A DNA stretch of 64,000 nt, taken from contig NZ_RBLJ01000002.1 in NCBI RefSeq assembly GCF_003634575.1, positions 868,001 to 932,000 on the forward strand, in the 5' to 3' direction. This DNA comes from Photorhabdus asymbiotica (GTDB lineage: Bacteria > Pseudomonadota > Gammaproteobacteria > Enterobacterales > Enterobacteriaceae). Below the pieces are notes generated by a model, which saw only the letters and a list, made by a program, of their open reading frames with translations, was not told the DNA's origin and made no database searches. Positions 49,971-60,768 of the stretch are shown one piece after another (position 1 is the first letter of the stretch; every line of letters starts with the position of its first letter). The position numbers and the translations under genes are program-made.

Positions 49971-49975
49971 ATTAA

Positions 49976-51487
49976 ATGATGTTGAGCACCTCTTCTCTCT
50001 ATGCGGCTATCGACCTGGGTTCAAACAGTTTTCATATGCTGGTCGTACGTGAAATATCCGGCAGTATGCAGATCCTGGCACGAATCAAACGTAAAGTCAG
50101 ATTAGCCGCCGGACTGGATAAAAATAACTATTTATCTCAGCAGGCAATGGAGAGAGGCTGGCAATGCCTCAGGATTTTTTCTGAACGCTTACAAGGTATA
50201 CCACCATCACAAATCCGCGTTGTTGCTACAGCAACTTTGCGTATCGCCGGAAATTCTAGTGAATTTGTGAAAAAAGCGGCAGAAATACTTAGTTGCCCAG
50301 TTACGGTAATCAGTGGAGAAGACGAGGCTCGACTTATTTATCAAGGTGTCGCTCACACAACCGGCGGCCCCGAAAAACGGCTGGTTGTCGATATTGGCGG
50401 CGCAAGTACAGAACTGGTCACAGGAAATGGGGCAAAAGCTAATCAGTTATCTAGCCTAAGTATGGGTTGTGTTACTTGGCTTGAATGTTACTTTAATGAC
50501 CGTAGTCTGACAGAAGAAAATTTTGCCAAAGCCGAATCTGCCGCACATGAAACTATGAAACCTGCTGTTTCAAAGCTTATAGAACAAGGCTGGCAGATTT
50601 GCGTCGGAGCTTCCGGTACAGTTCAGGCACTACAAGAAATTATGATTGCTCAAGGTATGGATGAGCTGATTACTTTGCCAAAACTCCAGGAACTCAAACA
50701 TAAAGCGATTGAGTGCGGTAAGTTGGAAGAACTGGAAATTGAAGGATTAACACTGGAACGGGCACTCGTCTTCCCAAGCGGTCTTGCTATCCTGATAGCT
50801 ATTTTTCAGGCGTTAGACATTGAAAGTATGATCCTTGCTGGCGGCGCTTTACGAGAAGGTCTTGTTTACGGCATGCTAGATTTACCGATAGAACAAGATA
50901 TTCGCACCAGAACCTTACGTAATATACAACGTCGCTTTCAGTTGGAAGTTGAGCAATCTCAACGAGTCAAACAGTTGGCCGAGCATTTCTTACAACAGGT
51001 CGCTAAACCTTGGGCGCTTGATAGTCGGTGTTATGAATTATTACTTAGTGCTTGTCTGATACATGAAATTGGTCTGAGTGTTGACTACCGCCAAGCTCCA
51101 TCACATGCAGCCTATCTTATCAGTTACCTCGATCTCCCCGGCTATACCCCCGCACAGAAAAAGCTATTAGCTATATTATTGAGAAACCAAAGTGCCACTA
51201 TTGATTTGGTTTCCTTCAGTCAACAAAATGCTTTACCTCTGATACAAGCCCAGCGTTTATGCCGCCTATTGCGGTTGGCTATCATATTAGCCAGTCATCA
51301 CCGAGATGACACCTTTTCTGCTCTGCATTTAAAAGTGAGCGGTGAAGAATTGATGATCACTTTACCTCATGGCTGGCTAACGCAATATCCTCTACGGGCA
51401 GAATCTTTACAGCAAGAAATTCTGTGGCAAAACCATGTTCAATGGCCTCTTGTGCTGCAAGAATTGGATAGTTCAAACCTAAATTAA
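49976..51487 (+). CDS. gppA: pppGpp phosphohydrolase / exopolyphosphatase GppA
   Basis: 503 residues, actin-like ASKHA fold: [27 protein letters not shown] and [12 protein letters not shown], then an HD-type C-terminal domain. It converts pppGpp to ppGpp. Two ATG codons in tandem open the gene; either could be used. Operon with rhlB; convergent with rep. Confidence 0.95.
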   Translation: MMLSTSSLYAAIDLGSNSFHMLVVREISGSMQILARIKRKVRLAAGLDKNNYLSQQAMERGWQCLRIFSERLQGIPPSQIRVVATATLRIAGNSSEFVKKAAEILSCPVTVISGEDEARLIYQGVAHTTGGPEKRLVVDIGGASTELVTGNGAKANQLSSLSMGCVTWLECYFNDRSLTEENFAKAESAAHETMKPAVSKLIEQGWQICVGASGTVQALQEIMIAQGMDELITLPKLQELKHKAIECGKLEELEIEGLTLERALVFPSGLAILIAIFQALDIESMILAGGALREGLVYGMLDLPIEQDIRTRTLRNIQRRFQLEVEQSQRVKQLAEHFLQQVAKPWALDSRCYELLLSACLIHEIGLSVDYRQAPSHAAYLISYLDLPGYTPAQKKLLAILLRNQSATIDLVSFSQQNALPLIQAQRLCRLLRLAIILASHHRDDTFSALHLKVSGEELMITLPHGWLTQYPLRAESLQQEILWQNHVQWPLVLQELDSSNLN

Positions 51488-51528
51488 ACCATACTTCCCT
51501 ATGTCTTTGCGATATAGGGAACTCCTAT

Positions 51529-51653
51529 ATACCCTTCATCCTTCAAGTTGCTGCTTTGTTGGCTGCTTTCACTCACCCCAGTCACATAGTTATCTATGCT
51601 CCTGGGGATTCGTTCACTTGCCGCCGCGCTGCAACTCGAAATCTATTGGGTAT
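51529..51653 (-). repeat. ERIC element between gppA and rep
   Basis: 125 bp in the inverted orientation: begins ATACCCTTCATCCTTCAAG and ends TCGAAATCTATTGGGTAT. It sits between the two convergent genes, 7 bp from the rep stop. Confidence 0.92.
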
Positions 51654-51660
51654 ATATCTT

Positions 51661-53688
51661 TTATTGCTTACTTTTTTGCCCAAGACCTAAACGTGACTTA
51701 ATATCTGCAATATGTGATTTCCCTTTTTGCATTCTCTCTTCAGCAGTCACTATTTTTTTATCTTGCGGCCAATGCAAATCATCTTGTGGCAACTCATGTA
51801 AAAAACGACTTGGTTCTGGACAGATTAATTCACCGTATTGACGACGTTCTTTACATAAAGTGAAGAATAGCTCCCGTTGAGCGCGGGTAATTCCCACATA
51901 AGCCAATCGTCTCTCTTCATCAATATTTTCTTCATCAATACTGCTCTGATGAGGCAACAGCCCTTCTTCCATGCCGACCAGAAATACATACGGAAACTCC
52001 AACCCTTTGGAGGCATGCAAAGTCATCAATTGCACCTGATCAAACTCCTCACCATCTTCACCACGCTCTAACATATCTCGCAATGTGAAACGCGCGACTA
52101 CTTGAGATAAAGTCATTGGTTCGTTCAGTTCATCACCTTCCAGCATTTCACTCATCCAAATGAATAGCTGATTAATATTTTTCATCCGCATTTCAGCCGC
52201 TTTCGGACTCGGTGAAGTTTCATACAACCAACTTTCATAATCCATACCATGTAACAGATCACGCACAGCAAGCAAAGGTTCCCGTTCAATTTGACGAGCG
52301 ATCTCATCCATCCAGTGAGTAAAGCGCTGTAATGCTGCCAACCCACGCCCAGTCAAACTTTGTTCCAAACCAAGATCAAAACTGGCTTGATAAAGACTTT
52401 TATTGCGTTGATTCGCCCACTCGCCCAATTTTTGAACTGTAGTCGCACCAATTTCGCGTCTTGGTGTATTAACAATTCTCAGGAATGCGCTGTCATCTTC
52501 AGGATTAGTCAGCACTCGCAGATAAGCCAGCAGATCCTTAATTTCAGGGCGAGCAAAGAAAGAAGTACCTCCAGAAATCCGGTAAGGGATACGGCTTTGC
52601 ATCAACATTTTTTCAAACACCCGAGATTGATGATTTCCCCGATAAAGAATAGCGTAATCTTTATATTGGGTTTTATTAATAAAATGATGTGCAATCAACT
52701 CCCCGACAACCCTTTCCGCCTCATGCTCTTCATTATTAGCAGTGATGACTTTCAGCATATCACCATATCCCAGTTCAGAAAAAAGCCTTTTTTCAAACAC
52801 ATGGGGATTATTAGCAATCAAAATATTAGCCGCTTTCAGAATACGACCAGAGGATCGGTAGTTTTGCTCCAACTTAACCACATTAAGCTTCGGAAAATCT
52901 TGTTTCAATAACACCAAATTTTGTGGTTTTGCACCACGCCATGAGTAAATCGACTGATCATCATCACCGACTACTGTAAAACGAGCCCTTTGCCCCACCA
53001 GCAATTTAACCAATTGATACTGGCTGGTATTGGTGTCCTGATATTCATCTACCAACAGATAACGGATACGGTTTTGCCAGCGTTCCCTGACTTCTTCATC
53101 ACGCTGCATCAGCAAGGTAGGTTTAGTAATCAGATCGTCAAAATCCAACACATTACAACTCGCCAGATGTAAATCATAGCGGCGATAACATTCAGCAAAC
53201 TGATGCTCCTGAGCAGAACTGGCTAATTCCGCTGCTTGTTGTGGAGAAAGTAGATCATTTTTCCAGTTTGAGATGGAAGCAATCAATTTTTGTAGCAGTT
53301 CCTTATCTTCTTCCAACAAATCTGCGGTCAGATCTTTCAACAAAGCCATCTGGTCCTGCTCATCAAATAGCGAGAAATTGCTTTTCATTCCCAGAGCCTT
53401 GTACTCGCGCTTAATGATTTCCAGCCCCAAGGTATGGAAAGTAGAAATCATCAGCCCTTTAGCTTCTTGACGTCCCAGAGTCTGGGCTACACGTTCTTTC
53501 ATTTCCCGTGCTGCTTTATTAGTAAAAGTCACAGCAGCAATATGACGAGGTTGATAGCCACAAATACGGATAAGGTGCGCGATCTTATTCGTGATCACTC
53601 TGGTTTTGCCGGAACCAGCCCCTGCCAAGACCAGACAGGGACCGGTAACAAATTCAACTGCTTGTTGTTGGCTGGGATTTAATCGCAT
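51661..53688 (-). CDS. rep: ATP-dependent DNA helicase Rep
   Basis: 675 residues, SF1A helicase: [48 protein letters not shown]. The S-W-R-G-A variant and the N-terminal L-N-P-S-Q-Q separate Rep from UvrD at 16.5 kb. Accessory replicative helicase that clears proteins ahead of the fork. The C-terminus (K-S-H-I-A-D-I-K) is the DnaB-interacting tail. Confidence 0.96.
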   Translation of the reverse strand: MRLNPSQQQAVEFVTGPCLVLAGAGSGKTRVITNKIAHLIRICGYQPRHIAAVTFTNKAAREMKERVAQTLGRQEAKGLMISTFHTLGLEIIKREYKALGMKSNFSLFDEQDQMALLKDLTADLLEEDKELLQKLIASISNWKNDLLSPQQAAELASSAQEHQFAECYRRYDLHLASCNVLDFDDLITKPTLLMQRDEEVRERWQNRIRYLLVDEYQDTNTSQYQLVKLLVGQRARFTVVGDDDQSIYSWRGAKPQNLVLLKQDFPKLNVVKLEQNYRSSGRILKAANILIANNPHVFEKRLFSELGYGDMLKVITANNEEHEAERVVGELIAHHFINKTQYKDYAILYRGNHQSRVFEKMLMQSRIPYRISGGTSFFARPEIKDLLAYLRVLTNPEDDSAFLRIVNTPRREIGATTVQKLGEWANQRNKSLYQASFDLGLEQSLTGRGLAALQRFTHWMDEIARQIEREPLLAVRDLLHGMDYESWLYETSPSPKAAEMRMKNINQLFIWMSEMLEGDELNEPMTLSQVVARFTLRDMLERGEDGEEFDQVQLMTLHASKGLEFPYVFLVGMEEGLLPHQSSIDEENIDEERRLAYVGITRAQRELFFTLCKERRQYGELICPEPSRFLHELPQDDLHWPQDKKIVTAEERMQKGKSHIADIKSRLGLGQKSKQ

Positions 53689-53861
53689 GGTATTTAATGA
53701 GTTATATCAGGACAGAACTTCAAGGAATGGAATTGTAGCAGAAAGGGGGAAAGGAGACGCCGTTTTCTTTAAAGCAACAAGCCACCCGTCTCGATAACGA
53801 TGGTTTGTTACTCAACACCTTGGCAACATTAATCTCAGAAATCATTTTTGTTGAATTTAAA

Positions 53862-53880
53862 AGGGAGGATTAACCTCCCT
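53862..53880 (-). terminator. ilvC terminator
   Basis: AGGGAGG, five-base loop, CCTCCCT, then TTTTAAA on the minus strand, about 24 bases after the ilvC stop. Confidence 0.7.
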
Positions 53881-53903
53881 ATATCTTTAACACAAATTTG
53901 ATA

Positions 53904-55382
53904 TTAACCACCAACAGAAATGCGTTTCATATCTGTCATGTAGCCACGTAACACACGGCCAACAACCTCAATTGGATGGTTACGGATAGCTTCATTAACA
54001 TCACGTAACTGGGCATTATCAATACCACTTTCTACAATAGGCTTACCTAAATCACCTGCCTGTAGTGAACCCATAAACTTCTCTTTCAGCAGTGGAACTG
54101 CAACATGAGAGAACAAATAGTTACCATACTCCGCTGTATCAGAAATAACCACGTTCATTTCATACAGACGCTTACGAGAGATAGTATTAGCAATTAACGG
54201 CAATTCATGCAGAGATTCATAGTATGCAGATTCTGCAATAATGCCGGTATCAACCATAACTTCGAATGCCAGTTCAACCCCAGCTTTCACCATAGCTACC
54301 ATCAAAACACCGTGGTCAAAGTATTCTTGCTCACTGATTTTGCCATCATATTGCGGTGAATTTTCAAACTGAGTGTTACCGGTTTCCTCACGCCATCCTA
54401 ATAACTTTTTATCATCATTAGCCCAATCCGCCATCATACCGGAAGAGAATTCACCAGAAATAATATCATCCATATGTTTTTGGAACAGTGGCGTCATGAT
54501 ATCTTTCAACTGCTCAGATAACGCATATGCACGCAATTTTGCCGGGTTAGGCAAGCGGTCCATCATCAAGGTAATACCACCTTGTTTCAGTGCTTCAGTG
54601 ATGGTTTCCCAACCAAATTGGATCAACTTTCCTGCATAACCTGGTTCAGCACCATCCTCTATCAACCTGTCATAACACAGTAGTGAACCCGCTTGTAACA
54701 TACCACACAGAATGGTTTGTTCACCCATCAGATCAGACTTCACTTCAGCAACGAAAGAAGATTCCAGCACACCGGCGCGATGCCCACCCGTTGCCGCTGC
54801 CCATGCCTTAGCGATCGCCATACCTTCACCTTTCGGATCGTTTTCTGGGTGAACAGCGATCAAAGTAGGAACACCAAAACCCCGTTTATATTCTTCACGC
54901 ACTTCAGTACCAGGACACTTAGGCGCTACCATCACAACAGTGATGTCTTTACGGATTTGTTCACCTACTTCAACAATATTTAAACCATGAGAATAACCCA
55001 ATGCAGCACCTTCTTTCATCAACGGTTGAACAGCTCGGACAACAGAAGAGTGTTGCTTATCTGGCGTCAGGTTAATCACCAAATCAGCCTGCGGTACCAA
55101 CTCTTCGTAAGTGCCAACTTGAAAACCATTTTCTGTTGCTTTACGCCATGAAGCTCGTTTTTCGTCAATGGCCTCTTTACGCAGGGCATAAGCGATATCC
55201 AAACCAGAGTCACGCATATTCAGACCTTGATTCAGTCCCTGCGCACCGCAACCGACGATAACTACTTTTTTGCCTTTTAAATATCCTGCCTCATCAACAA
55301 ATTCTTCCCGTACCATAAAACGACATTTACCTAACTGCGCCAACTGCTGACGCAAGTTCAGCGTATTAAAATAATTAGCCAT
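53904..55382 (-). CDS. ilvC: Ketol-acid reductoisomerase (class II)
   Basis: 492 residues from the ATG at 55382 ([17 protein letters not shown] seven bases upstream); six further codons upstream are unlikely. NADPH-binding [11 protein letters not shown], duplicated C-terminal domain of the long class II form. Second step of Val/Ile/Leu synthesis. In E. coli it is induced by acetolactate through the divergent IlvY, which is also present here. Confidence 0.97.
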   Translation of the reverse strand: MANYFNTLNLRQQLAQLGKCRFMVREEFVDEAGYLKGKKVVIVGCGAQGLNQGLNMRDSGLDIAYALRKEAIDEKRASWRKATENGFQVGTYEELVPQADLVINLTPDKQHSSVVRAVQPLMKEGAALGYSHGLNIVEVGEQIRKDITVVMVAPKCPGTEVREEYKRGFGVPTLIAVHPENDPKGEGMAIAKAWAAATGGHRAGVLESSFVAEVKSDLMGEQTILCGMLQAGSLLCYDRLIEDGAEPGYAGKLIQFGWETITEALKQGGITLMMDRLPNPAKLRAYALSEQLKDIMTPLFQKHMDDIISGEFSSGMMADWANDDKKLLGWREETGNTQFENSPQYDGKISEQEYFDHGVLMVAMVKAGVELAFEVMVDTGIIAESAYYESLHELPLIANTISRKRLYEMNVVISDTAEYGNYLFSHVAVPLLKEKFMGSLQAGDLGKPIVESGIDNAQLRDVNEAIRNHPIEVVGRVLRGYMTDMKRISVGG

Positions 55383-55524
55383 TAGTAACTCCGTTGTCAT
55401 GTTGTGTTCAGCAATAAAAGTGCTGCGACTATTTTTAATATTTACCTCAGCCTGTGAGGTGTCTGCATACTTTCAATATATGACATGAAATCCATTGCTT
55501 AAATTGATATATTAACAAGACTAT

Positions 55525-55541
55525 ATTGCATTTTATGCAAT
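55525..55541. promoter_or_regulatory. Candidate IlvY operator
   Basis: Palindrome ATTGCA-TTTTA-TGCAAT in the divergent ilvC-ilvY region, 34 bp before ilvY. Dyad structure suits a LysR-type regulator. Confidence 0.6.
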
Positions 55542-55574
55542 GCTGATTATGAGATAAGAAAAGGTAAATGGGTT

Positions 55575-56456
55575 ATGGATATACGTGATCTCAAACTTTT
55601 TTTACATCTGGCCGAAAGCTGCCATTTTGGCCGCACAGCGAAATCAATGTATGTCAGTCCATCTACATTATCTCGCCAAATCCAGCGCATTGAAGATACT
55701 CTGGGGCAACCATTGTTTTTACGGGATAATCGCTCGGTAAAGCTAACATTCGCTGGAGAGCAACTTAAACAATTCGCCCAACAAACGCTGTTACAATATC
55801 AGCAACTACAACACTCACTAAATCAACAAAGCCCATCACTAAGTGGCGAGTTACGCCTGTTTTGTTCAGTGACTGCAGCCTACAGTCACTTACCACAGAT
55901 TCTTGATCGTTTCCGTGCAGAACATCCCCTAGTTGAAATCAAACTGACTACTGGTGACGCCGCAGATGCAGTCAATAAAGTGCAATCTAATGATGCCGAT
56001 CTGGGAATCGCTGGTAAGCCAGAAAAGCTACCAGATAATGTCAGCTTCACCAAAATCGGTGAAGTTCCACTAGTATTGATTGCGCCTTCCCTTCCCTGTA
56101 CTGTGCGAACGCTCGTCACACAAGAAAACCCTGACTGGAATACTATCCCCTTTATTTTGCCGGAACATGGTCCTTCACGTAAACGCATTGAGTACTGGTT
56201 CCGCCACCATCAAATCAACAATCCATCGATTTACGCTACCGTATCCGGCCACGAAGCCATTGTTTCTATGGTTGCACTAGGTTGTGGAATCGCATTAATT
56301 CCCAATGTAGTTGTAGAAAATAGCCCTGAGCCAGTACGCAATCGCATATCTTTACTGGACAATATTTCTCTGGTGGAACCGTTCGAGTTGGGGATGTGCG
56401 TACAGAGAAAACGACTAAATGAACCCTTGATTGAAGCATTTTGGGGATTGCTATAA
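55575..56456 (+). CDS. ilvY: LysR-type regulator IlvY
   Basis: 293 residues. N-terminal winged HTH (D-I-R-D-L-K-L-F-L-H-L-A, then P-S-T-L-S-R-Q-I-Q-R-I-E), followed by a periplasmic-binding-like effector domain that senses acetolactate or acetohydroxybutyrate. Activates ilvC and represses itself. Divergent arrangement conserved. Confidence 0.95.
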   Translation: MDIRDLKLFLHLAESCHFGRTAKSMYVSPSTLSRQIQRIEDTLGQPLFLRDNRSVKLTFAGEQLKQFAQQTLLQYQQLQHSLNQQSPSLSGELRLFCSVTAAYSHLPQILDRFRAEHPLVEIKLTTGDAADAVNKVQSNDADLGIAGKPEKLPDNVSFTKIGEVPLVLIAPSLPCTVRTLVTQENPDWNTIPFILPEHGPSRKRIEYWFRHHQINNPSIYATVSGHEAIVSMVALGCGIALIPNVVVENSPEPVRNRISLLDNISLVEPFELGMCVQRKRLNEPLIEAFWGLL

Positions 56457-57036
56457 TGAATTTTTATTCATTACAAACCCAATATAACCCACTTCTCGCA
56501 TTATGCTCATATGCTTATGATTGGTGTGACATAATTCACAAAGAATATAAAAAAATAACCATACAGTTTTCACGATAATATGTTTAATATAAGTTATAGC
56601 TAATCAATAATAATTATATGAAATATTGACTCATCATTAAATTTTTGGTCACTAATTATGTTACTAGAGGAAATATCTATAGTTAAATCAAGTGGATAGT
56701 GATATTGATCACTGAAAAATTCAGATATTGTTAAGATTGATTAGCAAAAGCAAATCACTTTGGATATTTCATCAGCTAAAAACATAGCTGTGAAAAATTT
56801 TCTATGCCATGTCAAAACGATATTTGCCCATAGTGAAATCATTTCTTAAAAGATATCAGAGGAAACAATTTCAATTTCATAATAATCATTTAGTAATATC
56901 AATGTAATATAGTTTCTAATAATAATTATTTAACAAGTTAATAGCATTCAATTAAAAAATTAATATCATGGATTTATTATAATTACAGGAAACAATTAAC
57001 TAAAACACACACAATAATTTAATAAAGGATAAGATT
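56457..57036. other. AT-rich boundary between backbone and accessory region
   Basis: About 580 bp with very low GC and no ORF, tRNA or repeat that I recognise. It marks the change from conserved enterobacterial order (ilvY) to accessory genes. The 3' part should hold the promoter of the AraC-type gene. Confidence 0.45.
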
Positions 57037-57873
57037 ATGTTACATAAAATACCGTATTTTATTAAATTCTATAAGTTCCATCTGCAAGATTTAGTTTTCT
57101 CTTATAATATGAAAACAGAATGGCATCGCCATCCCTGTATACAATTCAGTGTAACACCAAATAATTCACCTATGAGGATTGATACTGACCACGAATCTAG
57201 ACAAGTACATGGATTTATTATTTCTTCTAATATTAAACATAGATTACACACAGAAGGACAACTCTGTTTTAATTTACTAATAGATCCAGCCAATCCTCTA
57301 TGTCATTTGTTATCACATCAGATGGGAGACTCAGATATAATATATTTAAATCAAGAGTCATCCAATTTGATAGCAAATTATTTCATTAATTGCTTACAAG
57401 CAGAAACCTCTCCGGATATTTTTATCTTAAATAACCTCTTAGGTGAAATAGAAAATTGTCATTGTTACCAGGATAAAAGGATCATGAAAGCGGCCTCTCT
57501 TATTACTGAACTGCCAGTCAAATGTATCTCTTCCCGAGAAATATCAAACCAACTCTATTTATCTGAAAGTCGATTCTTACATCTATTTCGAGAAAAAATG
57601 GGAACAAATTTCCGCAGCTATCTATTATGGAAACGCCTACATCATGCCATTGATGAGATACATTTGTCCGATTCTCTTACTTTATTAGCCAGTAATAGTG
57701 GTTTTTCCGATAGCGCACATTTTAGCCGTACCTGTATGATGCTATATGGATTAAGACCATCTGAATTAAAAAATGCTTGTATGAACAAACCACAACAAAA
57801 ACAACTCAATTTTTCATCAACATTAGCAGGACTGAATTTTCCAAAGCAAAATATCTGTGCCATGAATAAATAG
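57037..57873 (+). CDS. AraC-family transcriptional regulator
   Basis: 278 residues. N-terminal cupin-like sensor with W-H-R-H-P-C-I-Q-F-S at 29-38, and a C-terminal AraC/XylS HTH pair at about 148-246: I-S-S-R-E-I-S-N-Q-L-Y-L-S-E-S-R-F for the first helix-turn-helix and A-S-N-S-G-F-S-D-S-A-H-F-S-R for the second. The Y-G-L-R-P-S-E-L end is a variant of the usual G-x-x-P-S motif. It adjoins the flavoprotein and the LuxE-type operon, so it is a candidate local regulator; no target can be shown from sequence. Confidence 0.88.
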   Translation: MLHKIPYFIKFYKFHLQDLVFSYNMKTEWHRHPCIQFSVTPNNSPMRIDTDHESRQVHGFIISSNIKHRLHTEGQLCFNLLIDPANPLCHLLSHQMGDSDIIYLNQESSNLIANYFINCLQAETSPDIFILNNLLGEIENCHCYQDKRIMKAASLITELPVKCISSREISNQLYLSESRFLHLFREKMGTNFRSYLLWKRLHHAIDEIHLSDSLTLLASNSGFSDSAHFSRTCMMLYGLRPSELKNACMNKPQQKQLNFSSTLAGLNFPKQNICAMNK

Positions 57874-58102
57874 TATTTTTGATAAATTACCTAAAATAAA
57901 GAAATTCTATTTATAATTATTATTATCAATATCGGCATGTTAAAGATTCTGTATCATTCTACGCCAATAACATATTTATAATATGAACTTTTAGCAATGA
58001 TACAGAATTAAGAATAAATTCATAACAATATCAACCAACAAATTACGAATCCACTACAAATAAAACATACAGAGTAAAATATTACTATCCTGCACTAATC
58101 AT

Positions 58103-59188
58103 TCATTTTAATGATACGTGCTCTTTCAGATAATTCTCAACCCATTTAGCTACCCGGTTTGCATCTTTATAAGCACCTAACACTAGTTCAGAACCACGGC
58201 TACTCAGCCACTTTCGCCCAACGATAAATAACCCTGGGTAAGGTGTTTTCCCACCTTCTGCATAACCACTTTTACAAACAAATCCGTTAGCATCCGCAGC
58301 GCCTGGAAGAGTCAACCATGCTGTATTATCTTTATAACCTAAGCACCAAATAACAGTATCTGCCTCATATTGATGACCAGACAAATCGCATAATTTATTA
58401 TCTTGTATATCAACCAGCCTATTTGCTATTTTTACACCAAAAGCAGCTAACCGATGATTTTTCAGATCCCCACAAGGAATGGGATTACGCCGCCGCATGA
58501 TTTTTCCCACTAGACTATAATAATTAGCAAACAACAGACCACTTTTACTCAACCACCAAAAGATATCTTTACCCATTATTCTATTCGGCAAGAGAGGACG
58601 GGAAGAACTGCAAAATAACGTCACATTCGTAGTAGCCGCTAAATCTTTAGCAATTTGGCGCCCACTAGCACCATCACCAATGACGGCAACTAGACTACCT
58701 TCTTTAATTTGCCTGGGTTCCTGATATTTATCTGCCGCCAATTGCTGTATCTCAGCTGAAAGTTGCTTAGCAAATGCAGGAACATCAACTAACTGATTTG
58801 CGCCCGTTGCATTAACCAGACAAGGTGCATTAAATACTTTTCCATCTTTTGTTTTAACACGATAGCCGTTTTTATAATGCTTCACTTCAACCACTTCGGT
58901 TTGAGTATGTATATTAAGGCTATGATGTATAGCATAGCGTTCGAGATAATCGGCAACTTCATTTTTATCCGGATATCCATCTTCGATTCCAGGAAATGGG
59001 AAGCCATGAAGCTGGGTCATACCACGTGAAGTAAATAATAACATATTATCAGGGCGCCTACGCCATACATCACCAATACGCTCATCTCGCTCTAATATGC
59101 AGACATTAATATTCTTAGCCGCGAGGATAGCAGCTAAACTTAGCCCAGCTTGACCGGCGCCCACAATTAAACAGTCCATTTTCATCAT
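58103..59188 (-). CDS. Flavin-dependent monooxygenase-like NAD(P)/FAD oxidoreductase
   Basis: 361 residues. FAD-binding G-A-G-Q-A-G at 10-15, the E-R-D end of the second strand, a G-D-V-W motif at 39-42, NADPH-binding G-D-G-A-S-G at 171-176, and an A-T-G hinge at 127-129. This is the CzcO/TrkA-like flavoprotein family. The Baeyer-Villiger signature F-x-G-x-x-x-H is not present, so oxidation of N, S or a thiol is as likely as C oxidation. Divergent from the LuxE-type operon and possibly a tailoring enzyme of it. Substrate unknown. Confidence 0.82.
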   Translation of the reverse strand: MMKMDCLIVGAGQAGLSLAAILAAKNINVCILERDERIGDVWRRRPDNMLLFTSRGMTQLHGFPFPGIEDGYPDKNEVADYLERYAIHHSLNIHTQTEVVEVKHYKNGYRVKTKDGKVFNAPCLVNATGANQLVDVPAFAKQLSAEIQQLAADKYQEPRQIKEGSLVAVIGDGASGRQIAKDLAATTNVTLFCSSSRPLLPNRIMGKDIFWWLSKSGLLFANYYSLVGKIMRRRNPIPCGDLKNHRLAAFGVKIANRLVDIQDNKLCDLSGHQYEADTVIWCLGYKDNTAWLTLPGAADANGFVCKSGYAEGGKTPYPGLFIVGRKWLSSRGSELVLGAYKDANRVAKWVENYLKEHVSLK

Positions 59189-59366
59189 GCGTACTCGTTT
59201 TTAATTCGTAATTTATCTGTATTTCATTTTTATCATTATCCCAATCTTAGGACAATAAAAAATTTTATAAAAACTATTCAATAGATTAAAACACAATGAA
59301 CTTCACGAAAATATAAAAGATAATTAAATAATTTACTTGAATTAACTGGTCACATTCGTATTAAAG

Positions 59367-59476
59367 TGGATATTTTGAATAAATCAGCTGTTCTTATCAT
59401 GAATTTATCAGTATTGACAAATTCATATAGTTATCAGCAATAATAATACAGCCGATTTATTCAATAAAATGATCCA
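59367..59476. promoter_or_regulatory. Long imperfect inverted repeat in the divergent promoter region
   Basis: Outer arms TTGAATAAATCAGCTG (59375-59390) and CAGCCGATTTATTCAA (59449-59464) match with one mismatch; the match continues outward to TGGAT / ATCCA with small gaps. A smaller GAATTT...AAATTC repeat sits in the centre. It lies between the flavoprotein and LuxE-like genes, about 100 bp before the latter. It may be a regulator site, a leader hairpin or a mobile-element remnant. Confidence 0.65.
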
Positions 59477-59573
59477 ATAAATAACTATCCTTTTTGCCTA
59501 CGTAATTTATGCATTATTGCTATAACATATAATAAACAAAGATGAGTTCATCTACTCTACCGGAGATGCAAAA

Positions 59574-60752
59574 ATGGAAAATATCAAAAATATATATGAT
59601 GGTATAAAATCTCGAGGAGGAAATCCGCTAAAATGGTTAATAGCAGATGTCGACTTTCTCTATAAATTGTCTAAAGAAGAGCAACAAGAATTAAAAACCT
59701 GTTTACTTAAGGATGCTTTTCATTTCCATTACCATAATAACCCTTACTATAAAGATATCTGTGAAAAACAAAATATTAAACCAGAAGATATCCAGAGTTA
59801 TAATGATTTAGTTCGCATTCCACTGATACCTGTTGCAACGTATAAATCAGCCGAAAGTCATCGTTTATTAAGCAAACCTTTATCCGAAATCGAACATGAA
59901 ATGCGCTCAACCGGTACCAGTGGAATTCCTAGTGTTTATCGTCGTTGCCACGATACTATGGATCACACAGTATTAGCTGTTTACTCTAATTATCGCAGCA
60001 TGTTCAAAGTATCTGGCGGGGCTGTCTTATGCTTATGCCCTTCAACAGAAGATATTCCAGAAATGGCGTTGGTCAAAATCTTTAATTTCTTTACAGGCTT
60101 ATTAGATACTCGACGCTATATGATCAATCAAGATCGTTTTTCACCAGAAGATGCACTGAATCAATTAATCGAGTGGAAAGGCAAGTTCACCCGGCATTTA
60201 ATTGGTCCTCCATTCATGATCCATCGTTTTATCACGTTCCTAAAAGAAAATAATACCAAGCTCACTTTAGATCGCGATAGCATGGTAATCACAATGGGCG
60301 GTTGGAAACGTTTTACCGGAGATATGATCTCCCGCGGCGAACTGAATGCAGATATTGAAGAGTGGATGGGAATTCCAGCATCCCGGACACGTGATATGTA
60401 CGGTCTGGTTGAAGCAAACGTTCTTGCCATAGAAGATGAATATAACCATAAGCATGTTCCTCCTTATATTCATTTCTCCGTCCGTGATCCTAATGATTTA
60501 TCACGCGAATTACCTGATGGTGAAACAGGACAATTAGTCATTCTGGACCCGCTTTCTGTTTCTACCCCAGGTATGTTACTGACAGAAGATTTGGTCTACT
60601 TACGCACTGACGCTAACAAATCTTGGCGTAATTCTCAGCGAGTTCAGTTTGTTATGCGCACTGCTGCTGCTAAAGAGTTTGGTTGTTGTGCGGTCAATCT
60701 TGAGAAAAAAATGTCAAACGACGAAGATTCCTCAGCTACCCCCGCTGTATAA
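59574..60752 (+). CDS. LuxE-family acyl-protein synthetase
   Basis: 392 residues. Family features in order: H-Y-H-N-N-P-Y-Y (45-60), the P-loop-like S-T-G-T-S-G near 117, the I-T-M-G-G-W-K-x-F segment, the E-D-E-Y-N-H-K-H-V-P-P-Y block, then D-G-E-T-G-Q-L, and the C-terminal acyl-acceptor cysteine. G-C-C-A-V-N-L (C371, C372) aligns with the G-C-A-L-S-L of Photorhabdus LuxE. LuxE activates a fatty acid as acyl-AMP and holds it on that Cys. No luxA, luxB, luxC or luxD lies nearby, so the acyl group is probably passed to the ACP encoded downstream; that is inference. Good ribosome binding site (CGGAGA). Confidence 0.88.
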   Translation: MENIKNIYDGIKSRGGNPLKWLIADVDFLYKLSKEEQQELKTCLLKDAFHFHYHNNPYYKDICEKQNIKPEDIQSYNDLVRIPLIPVATYKSAESHRLLSKPLSEIEHEMRSTGTSGIPSVYRRCHDTMDHTVLAVYSNYRSMFKVSGGAVLCLCPSTEDIPEMALVKIFNFFTGLLDTRRYMINQDRFSPEDALNQLIEWKGKFTRHLIGPPFMIHRFITFLKENNTKLTLDRDSMVITMGGWKRFTGDMISRGELNADIEEWMGIPASRTRDMYGLVEANVLAIEDEYNHKHVPPYIHFSVRDPNDLSRELPDGETGQLVILDPLSVSTPGMLLTEDLVYLRTDANKSWRNSQRVQFVMRTAAAKEFGCCAVNLEKKMSNDEDSSATPAV

Positions 60753-60768
60753 ATAGCAAGGTGGAATT

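Noticed and set aside
51501-51841. Small plus-strand frames after gppA
   Set aside because: They translate the ERIC at 51529 and the antisense of the rep 3' end.
58103-59188. Baeyer-Villiger monooxygenase
   Set aside because: The F-x-G-x-x-x-H-x-x-x-W signature is absent, so only a general flavin monooxygenase-like call is made.
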